DNA of 37,081 nucleotides from Campylobacter sp. LR291e. Lineage in GTDB: Bacteria; Campylobacterota; Campylobacteria; Campylobacterales; Campylobacteraceae. The notes under the pieces were generated by a model. The model saw nothing but the letters and a program-made list of their open reading frames with translations. It ran no database searches and was not told the origin of the DNA. Positions 8,741 to 18,988 of the stretch are shown one piece after another (the stretch's first letter is position 1; each line of letters begins with the position of its first letter). The stretch spans positions 1 through 37,081 of the forward strand of contig NZ_VJNV01000016.1 of NCBI RefSeq assembly GCF_008633915.1, read 5' to 3'. The position numbers were made by a program, and so were the translations under genes.

Positions 8741-9606
8741 TGCTTGATTTTTTTAAAAAAGGCTTACAAAAAACCATTGACAATATACGCACTATTAGAC
8801 CTAGTGATAAAAAAATCACTAAGGATTTATTAGAAGAGATTTTACTTGAAGCTGATATTAGTTATGAAATTGTGGAAGAGATTATATATTACTTACCACC
8901 TGATAATGAAGTAAAAAAAGCAGATTTAAAAAGGGTTATGGGTGCTTATTTTATCTATGATTTACCAAATTTTTCACAAACAAAACCCTTTGTGGATTTG
9001 ATTTTAGGGGTAAATGGGGCTGGTAAAACAACTAGCATTGCAAAACTTGCTTTTTTGTATAAAAATCAAGGTGAAAAGATTATACTAGCTGCTTGTGATA
9101 CCTTTAGGGCTGGTGCCATTGAACAGCTTAAATTATGGGCCAATAAGCTTGTTATTGATATAGTGGCAACCAAGCAAAATCACGACCCATCTGCTGTAAC
9201 CTTTGATGCTATAAATAAAGCAATTGCAAAGAATTTTGATAGGGTTATAATTGATACAGCCGGACGTTTACAAAATCAAAAAAATTTAGCCCAAGAACTT
9301 GATAAAATAGTTAGGATTGCAAATAAAGCACTAAACGGGGCACCTCACAGAAAAATTTTAGTACTTGATGGAACGCAAGGCAATGCTGGAATTTTACAAG
9401 CTAAGGCCTTTAATGAACTTATAAAACTTGATGGCGTGATTATTACAAAGCTTGATGGGACGGCTAAAGGTGGGGCTTTATTTAGCATAGCAAGAGAACT
9501 TGAACTGCCTATTTTTTATATAGGCGTAGGCGAACAAATGCAAGATTTACAAGAATTTAAGGCCGATGAGTATATTGATAGTATTTTAAGTGGAATTTTT
9601 GATTAA
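8740..9606 (+). CDS. ftsY: Signal recognition particle receptor FtsY
   Basis: The SRP receptor GTPase, which docks ribosome-nascent chain complexes at the membrane translocon. The 288 residues hold essentially only the NG domain, as in other Campylobacterota, without the long acidic A domain of E. coli. Visible GTPase motifs are G1 GVNGAGKTT (near residues 90-98), DTFRAGAIEQL (near 121-131), DTAGR (near 171-175), TKLDGTAKGG (near 239-248) and the closing GVGEQMQDLQEF. It is coupled to the upstream lipoprotein gene (TAATG) and followed by a strong inverted repeat with a T tail. In C. jejuni, as I recall, radA follows ftsY; here an alcohol dehydrogenase gene takes that place. Confidence 0.97.
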   Translation: MLDFFKKGLQKTIDNIRTIRPSDKKITKDLLEEILLEADISYEIVEEIIYYLPPDNEVKKADLKRVMGAYFIYDLPNFSQTKPFVDLILGVNGAGKTTSIAKLAFLYKNQGEKIILAACDTFRAGAIEQLKLWANKLVIDIVATKQNHDPSAVTFDAINKAIAKNFDRVIIDTAGRLQNQKNLAQELDKIVRIANKALNGAPHRKILVLDGTQGNAGILQAKAFNELIKLDGVIITKLDGTAKGGALFSIARELELPIFYIGVGEQMQDLQEFKADEYIDSILSGIFD

Positions 9607-9617
9607 ATTCCACTTTT
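9588..9617. terminator. Bidirectional rho-independent terminator between ftsY and the alcohol dehydrogenase
   Basis: A perfect 11-bp inverted repeat, AAGTGGAATTT (9588-9598) and AAATTCCACTT (9605-9615), has a 6-nt loop and runs into TTTT on the plus strand and A/T-rich sequence on the minus strand. The convergent genes end at 9606 and 9622, so it can serve both. Confidence 0.8.
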
Positions 9618-9621
9618 AAAT

Positions 9622-10830
9622 TTAAGACAAGGTTGACATATCTATAACATAACGAAATTCAACTCTGCCCTTTGCTACATTTTGATAAGCTTCATCTAGC
9701 CTAGTTATAGGGATTATCTCAACTTCTGGGTATATATTATTTTTAATAGAATAATCAAGCATTTCTTGAGTTTCTTTAATACCACCAATAAGTGAGCTAT
9801 AAATTTTCTTACGAAAATTCCAAATCATATCAACCCCATTTATATTTGCCTTAACAGGTAGGCCAACAATAGCCATTTCTCCATTTAATTTAAGCATTTT
9901 ATGATAAGCATTTATATCATATTCATAAGGAATAGTACTAATGATAAAATCAAATTCATTTTTTATTTTCTTAAAATCATCACTATTTACATCAATAAAT
10001 CTTTTTGCCCCAAGTTTTAAAACTGCTTTTTTCTTACTAGGTACTATATCAAAGCAAGTTACCTCAGCACCCAAGGCTATCATATATTTTAACGCCATGT
10101 GTCCTAAGCCTCCAAGCCCAGCTACTGCTACCTTATCACCCTTTTTTACCTTGCTAAATTTAATAGGCGAGTAAGTAGTAATCCCTGCACAAAGCAAGGG
10201 TGCTATCTTTGAAATATCAGCATCTTTTGCTACTTTTATGCCAAAATTTTCACTTACGACTATATTATTTGAATAGCCTCCATAGGTATTTTCATTGCCG
10301 TGAAAATAATCAACGCTATTATAAGTAAAAATACTTTTGCCACGTTCGCAAAATTGTTCTTCGCTTCTTTTGCAAGCATCACATTCTCCACAACTATTTA
10401 CCATACAACCAACACCAGCATAATCTCCTATTTTAAATTTACTAACCTTTTGTCCTACTGCAACTACCCTACCTACTATTTCATGACCAGGTACTATAGG
10501 ATAAGTAGTGCCATGATGGTCTCCACTCACTGAATGTAAATCGCTATGACAAATTCCAGCATACAAAATTTCAATTAAAATATCGTTTTGACCAAGTGCA
10601 TGGCGAGTAAAAGAAAAGGGCTTAAATTTCCACTCTTTTGAATGTGCTGCATAAGCCTTAGTTGGAATACGTTCACCATTTTTTGCACTCATAATAAAAT
10701 TTTGAGTATTATCTAAAATAGGATTAGAATTTTCTTTTGCAAAGGTCTTTGTATTAAATAACAAACCAAGTCCCATGAAAGCACCTGTAATCTTTGCTGA
10801 TTTTTTTAAAAAATCTCTTCTTTCTTGCAT
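9622..10830 (-). CDS. Tat-exported zinc-dependent alcohol dehydrogenase (CAD/YahK family)
   Basis: A 402-residue medium-chain dehydrogenase of the cinnamyl-alcohol type, which interconverts alcohols and aldehydes. A twin-arginine signal stands at the N-terminus: R-R-D-F-L-K-K near residues 4-10, then a hydrophobic stretch ending in TKTFA. The catalytic zinc ligands appear in GICHSDLH and PGHE, the structural zinc site in CGECDACKRSEEQFC, and the dinucleotide-binding loop in GLGGLGH. The start is ATG at 10830, with AGGAG 5 nt upstream; a farther in-frame ATG at 10872 would bury the Tat motif. A nicotinamide-dependent enzyme bearing a Tat signal is notable because NAD(P)H is not freely available in the periplasm. 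It is transcribed alone, from a promoter with an overlapping dyad. Physiological substrate unknown. Confidence 0.92.
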   Translation of the reverse strand: MQERRDFLKKSAKITGAFMGLGLLFNTKTFAKENSNPILDNTQNFIMSAKNGERIPTKAYAAHSKEWKFKPFSFTRHALGQNDILIEILYAGICHSDLHSVSGDHHGTTYPIVPGHEIVGRVVAVGQKVSKFKIGDYAGVGCMVNSCGECDACKRSEEQFCERGKSIFTYNSVDYFHGNENTYGGYSNNIVVSENFGIKVAKDADISKIAPLLCAGITTYSPIKFSKVKKGDKVAVAGLGGLGHMALKYMIALGAEVTCFDIVPSKKKAVLKLGAKRFIDVNSDDFKKIKNEFDFIISTIPYEYDINAYHKMLKLNGEMAIVGLPVKANINGVDMIWNFRKKIYSSLIGGIKETQEMLDYSIKNNIYPEVEIIPITRLDEAYQNVAKGRVEFRYVIDMSTLS

Positions 10831-10860
10831 TGTAGCTCCTTTAAATAATGTTTTGTTTGT

Positions 10861-10876
10861 ATTATAAAACATTATA
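10861..10876 (-). promoter_or_regulatory. Tandem -10 boxes for the alcohol dehydrogenase
   Basis: The minus strand has two TATAAT hexamers, at 10876-10871 and 10866-10861. TTGACT at 10891-10886 is a possible -35, 19 nt from the nearer-to-gene hexamer. Leader length would be about 24 nt. Confidence 0.5.
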
Positions 10877-10886
10877 GTAGCTATAA
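10872..10886. promoter_or_regulatory. Candidate operator: TTATAG-N3-CTATAA dyad
   Basis: A perfect 6-bp dyad with a 3-nt centre overlaps the upstream -10 box of the alcohol dehydrogenase. The geometry fits a dimeric repressor site that would occlude RNA polymerase. No regulator is encoded next to it. Inference from symmetry and position only. Confidence 0.35.
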
Positions 10887-10887
10887 G

Positions 10888-10915
10888 TCAAGCTAAATTT
10901 AATAATTTAGCTTGA
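10888..10915 (-). terminator. Probable terminator hairpin after rnj
   Basis: A perfect 12-bp inverted repeat, TCAAGCTAAATT (10888-10899) and AATTTAGCTTGA (10904-10915), with a TAAT loop lies 7 nt beyond the rnj stop. The T-run after it on the minus strand is poor, so termination efficiency is uncertain. Confidence 0.5.
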
Positions 10916-10922
10916 AAAATTT

Positions 10923-12905
10923 TTACATTATATAAATAGTAGGGGCTACAGTTGGGTATTTTTTTAATTTTCTAAAAATATGCTTTCTTATAGCTTGGCG
11001 AATTTGATTTTCTAAAAATCTAACATCATTTAAAAACTCATCTTTAACATTAATAAAAAATTGTTCTAGCAATTCGGACATTTCCTTACTAAATGCGTTA
11101 TCTTGCTTATCAGCTACTACGCCCGAACTAAACACTCTAGGCTTTCCAATAAGCACCTTATTAGCCTTATCAAATTGAGCTACAACAACTACTATTCCAC
11201 TATCTGCAAGGTATTGCCTATCTTTTACGACATCTTCTGCGATTTGTTTATTTATTTGATTATCCACAAAAACCTTGCCTGTTTTAACGGTTTTTATACG
11301 CTTTATATATTTTTGACAAAGTTCTATTTGGTCCCCATCGCTCATTAAATAAATATTTCTTTCATCAATTCCACACTTTAAAGCTGTTTCTTTGTGTTTA
11401 TTTATGTGATTAAATTCACCATGAACTGGCAAAAAGAATTTAGGCTTTGTTAAGCCTAACATTAATTTTTGTTCTTCTATGCTAGCATGGCCACTTACAT
11501 GAATTTCGGTAAATTCTTGATATGCTACCTTTGCACCAGCCTTTAAAAGAAAATCGAGCACAGCAGAAACACTTGCCTCGTTACCAGGAATTGCCTTAGC
11601 TGAAATAATTATTTGATCACTTGGCTTAATCTTAATAAATTTATGCTCATCAGTTGCCATTCTATACAAAGCACTCATTGTTTCACCTTGTGAGCCCGTG
11701 GTAATAATTAGCACTTCTTCATCCTTAAATTTACTTACCTCATCAGCATCAATAAAAATTTTTCTATCAAGTTTTATATAACCAAGTTCCATAGTAGTAT
11801 ATAAATTTCTTTCCATTGAACGCCCTATTACACAGACCTTGCGTCCATATTTTAAACCATAACTTATAGCTTGATAAACACGATGTATGTTTGAGCTAAA
11901 GGTGCTCATTATAACCCTACCCTTACTTTTAGAAAAAATTTGGTCAAAGGTAGGACCAACTGAGCTTTCACTTTTTGTGAAGCCTTCTTTATACGAATTT
12001 GTACTATCGCTTAATAAGCATAAAACGCCTTCTTCTCCATATTGTGCTAAACGTCCTAAATCACTTGGATAGCCATCAATAGGCGTTTGGTCAATCTTAA
12101 AATCGCCAGTATGGATAATAGTACCAGCTTTTGTTTTAATAGCTAGTGCAGATGCGTCGATTATAGAATGGGTTATATGTATCCATTCTATATTAAAATC
12201 ACCTATTTCATAAATTTTGCGTTTTTGAACAGGGCGAAAAAGCTTACAAGCTTCTTTTAAGCCATGTTCTTCAAATTTATTTGCAATCATACCTAATGCA
12301 AGTGGAGTTGCATAAATAGGAAAAGAAAATTCCTTAAAAAAATAAGGCACAGCACCAATATGGTCTTCATGTGCATGAGTAATCACAACCCCCCTAATCT
12401 TATCTTTTATCTTTCTAATATAATCAAAATCAGGTATTATAATATCAATACCATGCATAGTACTATCAGGAAAACTCATACCTATATCAACGACAATAGC
12501 ATCTAAATTTGTTTCAAAAACGCATATATTACCACCTATTTCACCTAGGCCACCAAGTGGAGTAATGCGAAGTTTAAACTCGCTTGAATTATTATGTTTA
12601 AGAGGGTGTAAGCGAGTTTCATGTGAAATTCTATTTGCTTCCATACACTTAGCTAAAGCAATCTGCCATTCTTCATTACCACTTAATTTAGAAGGTAAAT
12701 TTCGGTTTCTCTTTTTCTTTTTAGCTGTTTCGTTTTTGCTTTTTTGTTGCTGGGTATTTGGTTGAGCGTTTTGAATATTTTGCGAATTTTCATCTTGATT
12801 ATTAATAGAATCTGCAAGTTTTTTTCTACGATTCTTGTATTTATAACTTTTATTTTTTTTAGAAGTTAAATTTGGGTTATTATTGTTTTTATTATTTTCG
12901 CTCAT
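10923..12905 (-). CDS. rnj: Ribonuclease J
   Basis: A metallo-beta-lactamase/beta-CASP 5'-3' exoribonuclease and endonuclease for RNA maturation and decay. The 660-residue protein begins with a roughly 110-residue N-terminal extension rich in Lys, Asn and Gln, as in Helicobacter RNase J, where such an extension is needed for function. The catalytic motif H177-x-H179-x-D181-H182 (ITHAHEDHIG) is intact. Further signatures are THSIIDASAL, the HTGDFKID motif, the beta-CASP segment with ITTGSQGE, and HVSGHAS followed by FLPVHGE. It overlaps ksgA by 14 nt and is probably transcribed from the ksgA promoter. Partner enzyme RNase Y is also in this window. Confidence 0.97.
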   Translation of the reverse strand: MSENNKNNNNPNLTSKKNKSYKYKNRRKKLADSINNQDENSQNIQNAQPNTQQQKSKNETAKKKKRNRNLPSKLSGNEEWQIALAKCMEANRISHETRLHPLKHNNSSEFKLRITPLGGLGEIGGNICVFETNLDAIVVDIGMSFPDSTMHGIDIIIPDFDYIRKIKDKIRGVVITHAHEDHIGAVPYFFKEFSFPIYATPLALGMIANKFEEHGLKEACKLFRPVQKRKIYEIGDFNIEWIHITHSIIDASALAIKTKAGTIIHTGDFKIDQTPIDGYPSDLGRLAQYGEEGVLCLLSDSTNSYKEGFTKSESSVGPTFDQIFSKSKGRVIMSTFSSNIHRVYQAISYGLKYGRKVCVIGRSMERNLYTTMELGYIKLDRKIFIDADEVSKFKDEEVLIITTGSQGETMSALYRMATDEHKFIKIKPSDQIIISAKAIPGNEASVSAVLDFLLKAGAKVAYQEFTEIHVSGHASIEEQKLMLGLTKPKFFLPVHGEFNHINKHKETALKCGIDERNIYLMSDGDQIELCQKYIKRIKTVKTGKVFVDNQINKQIAEDVVKDRQYLADSGIVVVVAQFDKANKVLIGKPRVFSSGVVADKQDNAFSKEMSELLEQFFINVKDEFLNDVRFLENQIRQAIRKHIFRKLKKYPTVAPTIYIM

Positions 12906-13680
12906 ATTTATCCTTTAATTTTTCATAAATTTTAAGGTATGATTTCGCATCTAATTCGTGAGGTCTTATGTTTTCACTAATTTTACATAGACTAAAAAAG
13001 TTTAAAAGCTCATTTTTATAAGGCTTTAAATTCCTAAGAAGTTGTTTTCTTGGAGCCTTAAAACAAGTTCTTAAAAAGCTTTTAAAACTGCTAAGTTCGC
13101 AAAAATCTTTAAATTCTCGCTCTTTCTCCATATAAACCACTGCAGACATTACCTTAGGTGGTGGATTAAAACATAATGGAGTTACTTCAAAAAGTATTTT
13201 TCTTTTACAAAGCAATGAAGTTAAAACACTTAGTGCACAAAAATCGCTATCTTTTTCATTGGCACAAAATTTCAAAGCCATTTCTTTTTGTATCATAACA
13301 ATAAGCCCTAAGCAATGCTCATCTTCCAAACTTTTTAAAACAAGATGACTTGCTATATAATAAGGCAAATTTGCAACCAAAAAATACTTTTCATCATCAA
13401 GGTTTGGCAAAAATGCTTCACTTGCATCTTGATGAAGTAATTTTAGTCTATTATGAGTTATCTCATTTTTAAATTTATCTTTTAATAATGAAACAAGCTC
13501 AATATCTATCTCATAAGCTTTTACTCTACAAATCTTTAAAAGCTCTTGCGTTAAATCACCTAAGCCAGGCCCAATCTCAACTATATTTTTTGTATCTTTG
13601 GGTATGGCTTGGATGATTCTGTTTAAAATACTATTATCACACAAGAAATTTTGCCCATAGTGCTTTTTTGCCTTAATCAT
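12892..13680 (-). CDS. ksgA: 16S rRNA dimethyladenosine transferase KsgA (RsmA)
   Basis: Dimethylates two adjacent adenosines in the 3'-terminal helix 45 of 16S rRNA late in 30S assembly. The 262-residue protein shows KKHYGQNFLCDNSI near residues 5-18, the SAM-binding VEIGPGLGDLT near 34-44, the catalytic NLPYYI near 106-111, and PKVMSAVVYM in the later part of the domain. Length is normal. The ATG at 13680 lacks any Shine-Dalgarno sequence, and a TACAAT hexamer ends 8 nt before it, so the message is predicted to be leaderless or nearly so. It overlaps rnj by 14 nt and diverges from the phosphorylase-like gene. Confidence 0.96.
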   Translation of the reverse strand: MIKAKKHYGQNFLCDNSILNRIIQAIPKDTKNIVEIGPGLGDLTQELLKICRVKAYEIDIELVSLLKDKFKNEITHNRLKLLHQDASEAFLPNLDDEKYFLVANLPYYIASHLVLKSLEDEHCLGLIVMIQKEMALKFCANEKDSDFCALSVLTSLLCKRKILFEVTPLCFNPPPKVMSAVVYMEKEREFKDFCELSSFKSFLRTCFKAPRKQLLRNLKPYKNELLNFFSLCKISENIRPHELDAKSYLKIYEKLKDKYERK

Positions 13681-13688
13681 TAAAACGC

Positions 13689-13694
13689 ATTGTA
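13689..13694 (-). promoter_or_regulatory. -10 box (TACAAT) for ksgA-rnj, implying a leaderless start
   Basis: The minus strand reads TTTTTAGGTACAAT, then 8 nt to the A of the ksgA ATG at 13680. A normal start site 6-8 nt after the box would fall on or within 1-2 nt of that A. Inference from spacing. Confidence 0.5.
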
Positions 13695-13726
13695 CCTAAA
13701 AATTCTTAATCTTAAGTCTTTTTAGC

Positions 13727-13732
13727 TAGAAT
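13727..13732 (+). promoter_or_regulatory. -10 box (TAGAAT) for the phosphorylase-like/rlmN operon
   Basis: TAGAAT preceded by TTTTTAGC lies 31 nt before the ATG at 13764; the leader contains TTAAGGA at a good distance from it. Confidence 0.5.
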
Positions 13733-13763
13733 TATTTTAAAATTTCATATATTAAGGAAAAAA

Positions 13764-14300
13764 ATGTTAATTTGTGCAGGTGCAAATGAAGAATTTGAAT
13801 TTGCAAAAAGCATAGGTGTTGGTTTAATTGATTCTAGTATAAATTTGACACAACTTTGTTTAGAATTAAAACCAAAAGAATTAATTTTTATAGGTACCTG
13901 TGGTCTTTATGATAACAATAATAAGCTTTTAGAAATTTACACAAGCACACACGCATTTAATATAGAATTTTCAATGCTAAATGCTAATTTTTATACACCT
14001 ATATCAAATGAAATTAAAAATGTTTCTTGTGAAACAAAAAAAAGTTACAAGGTAAATTCATCCAATTATATATGTCAAAATAAAAACGCTAGTATAGAAT
14101 TTGCAAAAATTGGTTTAGAGCTTGAAAATATGGAAGCCTTTGCCGTTTTAAAAGTAGCACAAAAATTTAAACTTCCTACTATTTGCTATTTGTGTGCTAC
14201 AAATTTTTGCGATGAAAACGCTCATAAAACTTTTTTACAAAATCACAAAAAAGCAAAAGAAAAACTTGAAATTTTTTTAAAAGATAAAAATTTAATTTAA
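13764..14300 (+). CDS. Small nucleoside phosphorylase-superfamily protein (Cj1712 type)
   Basis: A 178-residue protein that looks like a shortened member of the purine nucleoside phosphorylase/uridine phosphorylase (PNP_UDP) superfamily. Visible hallmarks are IFIGTCGLYD near residues 41-50, equivalent to the GxAGG region; LENMEAFAVLKVA near 119-131, equivalent to the VEMEAAA substrate loop; and ATNFCDENAH near 144-153, in place of the catalytic SD-type loop with an Asp. Typical members have 220-250 residues, so parts of the core are missing or abbreviated. It lies 9 nt before rlmN and probably shares its transcript. Activity is uncertain; it could be a nucleosidase with narrow specificity or a non-catalytic relative. 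Confidence 0.65.
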   Translation: MLICAGANEEFEFAKSIGVGLIDSSINLTQLCLELKPKELIFIGTCGLYDNNNKLLEIYTSTHAFNIEFSMLNANFYTPISNEIKNVSCETKKSYKVNSSNYICQNKNASIEFAKIGLELENMEAFAVLKVAQKFKLPTICYLCATNFCDENAHKTFLQNHKKAKEKLEIFLKDKNLI

Positions 14301-14309
14301 GGACTATTT

Positions 14310-15374
14310 TTGAAAGAAAAAATAAATTTATTAAATCTATTGCCTAGTGAACTTGATATTAAGCCCACGTTTCGTGTGAAACAAATTTTTAATTGGATTT
14401 ATCAAAAGTATGCAGATGATTTTTTAGATATGAGTTCTTTACCTAAAAATTTACGCGTAGAACTCAATGAAAAATATTATTTTTCATCTATTAAATGTAT
14501 AAAATACGAAGAAAGTATGGATAAAAGTATAAAATATCTTTTTGAATTAGAAGATAAAATGTGTATAGAATCTGTGCTTTTATCTATGAAAGAAGAAAAA
14601 TATGATAAAAATGGAAAATTAATCTCACATAAAAAATATACTATTTGCATCTCATCTCAAGTTGGTTGTAGAAGTGGTTGTACCTTTTGCCTTACAGGAA
14701 AGAATGGCTTAAAACGAAATTTAAGTGCTGGAGAGATTGTAGAACAGGTTTTATGGATTAAAAAACACAATAAAATTCCATATGAAAGACGAGTAAATAT
14801 AGTTTATATGGGAATGGGTGAGCCTTTGGATAATCTTGAAAATGTAGCAAAGACAGTAAAAATTTTATCTCATAATGATACTTTAGCAATTAGTCCACGC
14901 AGACAAACCATTAGTACAAGTGGCTTAGCAAAGCAAATAATTAAGCTTGGAAAAATGAATTTAGGAGTTTTATTAGCTATTTCTTTACATGCCGTAGATG
15001 ATGAATTAAGAACTAAACTTATGCCTATAAATAAGGCTTATAATATAGCTAGTATAATAGATGCGGTTAAAAAATTTCCTATTGATGAACGAAAAAGAGT
15101 AATGTTTGAATATCTTTTAATTGATAATATTAACGATAAAATAGAACACGCAAAGATGCTTGTTAGATTATTAAATGGCATAAAAGCAAAAGTAAATTTA
15201 ATACTTTTTAATCCTCACGAAGGAAGTATTTATAAGCGTCCAAGCCTTGAAAATGCAATAAAATTTCAAGATTATCTAAGTAAAAAAGGCATAACTTGTA
15301 CCATAAGGGAAAGTAAGGGGCTTGATATTTCAGCAGCTTGTGGGCAACTTAAGGAAAGGAACGAGAAAATATGA
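14310..15374 (+). CDS. rlmN: Dual-specificity 23S rRNA/tRNA adenine-C2 methyltransferase RlmN
   Basis: A radical SAM enzyme that methylates C2 of A2503 in 23S rRNA and of A37 in some tRNAs. The 354-residue protein has the radical SAM cluster motif C120-x3-C124-x2-C127 in [12 protein letters not shown], the [10 protein letters not shown] motif near 169-178, and the C-terminal methyl-accepting cysteine in ISAACGQL near residue 346. The start is TTG at 14310, supported by AAGGA 7 nt upstream. Its stop overlaps the start of the following 31-residue peptide gene in an ATGA arrangement. Confidence 0.96.
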   Translation: MKEKINLLNLLPSELDIKPTFRVKQIFNWIYQKYADDFLDMSSLPKNLRVELNEKYYFSSIKCIKYEESMDKSIKYLFELEDKMCIESVLLSMKEEKYDKNGKLISHKKYTICISSQVGCRSGCTFCLTGKNGLKRNLSAGEIVEQVLWIKKHNKIPYERRVNIVYMGMGEPLDNLENVAKTVKILSHNDTLAISPRRQTISTSGLAKQIIKLGKMNLGVLLAISLHAVDDELRTKLMPINKAYNIASIIDAVKKFPIDERKRVMFEYLLIDNINDKIEHAKMLVRLLNGIKAKVNLILFNPHEGSIYKRPSLENAIKFQDYLSKKGITCTIRESKGLDISAACGQLKERNEKI

Positions 15375-15466
15375 ATTTATTAGATATAGTTGAGCTAATA
15401 TTTATAGCTATTATAGTTATTATAGGCTTTGGTTCTATGGTATATGTTATAAATAAGAGTAAATAG
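15371..15466 (+). CDS. 31-residue single-pass membrane peptide (Cj1714 type)
   Basis: A short gene overlapping the rlmN stop (ATGA), so translationally coupled. The peptide has an acidic start (MNLLDIVE), one continuous hydrophobic helix (about residues 8-27: [19 protein letters not shown]) and a basic end (NKSK), so it should insert with the C-terminus inside. I recall a similarly sized hydrophobic protein in the same position after rlmN in C. jejuni, which supports a real gene over a chance frame. Function unknown; a small regulatory membrane subunit is the only reasonable guess. Confidence 0.7.
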   Translation: MNLLDIVELIFIAIIVIIGFGSMVYVINKSK

Positions 15467-15511
15467 CTTAGGATATTAATAATTATTAAATTAATACAAA
15501 ATATTTTTTAA

Positions 15512-18725
<3,214 letters not shown>

Positions 18726-18749
18726 TTACCATGATTATTTTTTTTAGTA

Positions 18750-18755
18750 ATTATA
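18750..18755 (-). promoter_or_regulatory. -10 box (TATAAT) for pyrG
   Basis: The minus strand reads TTCTTTTGTATAAT, with the box ending 30 nt before the pyrG ATG. This is a near-ideal Campylobacter promoter and lies downstream of the candidate structured RNA. Confidence 0.65.
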
Positions 18756-18809
18756 CAAAAGAATACTTATTAAATTATTACAATATCAAAAATTTATTTT
18801 CTAAAATTT

Positions 18810-18891
18810 AAAAAAAGCTAGACAACTCAAAAGCCACCCTACTATATGTAGGGGACTAGTATTTTCAAGTAGGGAGCCTTTCGTAGTTGCA
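18810..18891 (-). ncRNA. Candidate structured small RNA (about 80 nt), not assigned to a known family
   Basis: A strong -10 (TATAAT, 18902-18897) faces pyrG. From about 18891 the transcript would form a long closing stem: CAACT (18889-18885) with AGTTG (18827-18823), one bulged A, then CGAAAG (18883-18878) with CTTTTG (18833-18828, one G-U). Inside, CCCTAC occurs twice (18874-18869 and 18853-18848), and both can pair with the single GTAGGG (18842-18837), so two hairpins exclude each other. Seven T residues at 18816-18810 follow the closing stem after a 6-nt spacer and may end the RNA. G+C content here exceeds the surroundings, and no open frame of use exists on either strand. I do not recognise SRP RNA, 6S, tmRNA, RNase P or a known riboswitch in it. 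Existence is inferred from promoter plus structure. Confidence 0.6.
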
Positions 18892-18896
18892 CCGTA

Positions 18897-18902
18897 ATTA
18901 TA
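18897..18902 (-). promoter_or_regulatory. -10 box (TATAAT) of the candidate small RNA, directly behind a T15 tract
   Basis: On the minus strand fifteen T residues (18920-18906) are followed by GTA and then TATAAT. T-rich sequence immediately upstream of -10 is the main upstream element of Campylobacter promoters, so this should be strong. Confidence 0.6.
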
Positions 18903-18905
18903 TAC

Positions 18906-18920
18906 AAAAAAAAAAAAAAA
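18906..18920. repeat. Homopolymeric A15 tract (T15 on the minus strand)
   Basis: Fifteen consecutive A residues on the plus strand, preceded by TAC. Tracts this long are prone to slippage; this one occupies the upstream element of the small RNA promoter. Confidence 0.9.
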
Positions 18921-18988
18921 CGCAATGTCAAATTTAAGCAAAGTTTAAAGCTTTTTAAAATTGTGCCAAATTTAAGGCATTTAGCTTA

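Noticed and set aside
15476-15489. Perfect palindrome TTAATAATTATTAA as a terminator between the small peptide gene and recJ
   Set aside because: It is A/T only, with no loop and no stable stem; expected often by chance at this base composition.
18841-18876. The repeated GTAGGG units as a CRISPR-like or direct-repeat array
   Set aside because: Only two short copies on the plus strand, with no spacer regularity; they are better explained as competing pairing segments in one RNA.
18810-18891. The structured RNA as a pyrG leader riboswitch
   Set aside because: A strong separate TATAAT for pyrG lies downstream at 18755-18750, and a T7 run follows the closing stem, so an independent transcript is more likely; read-through control is not excluded.
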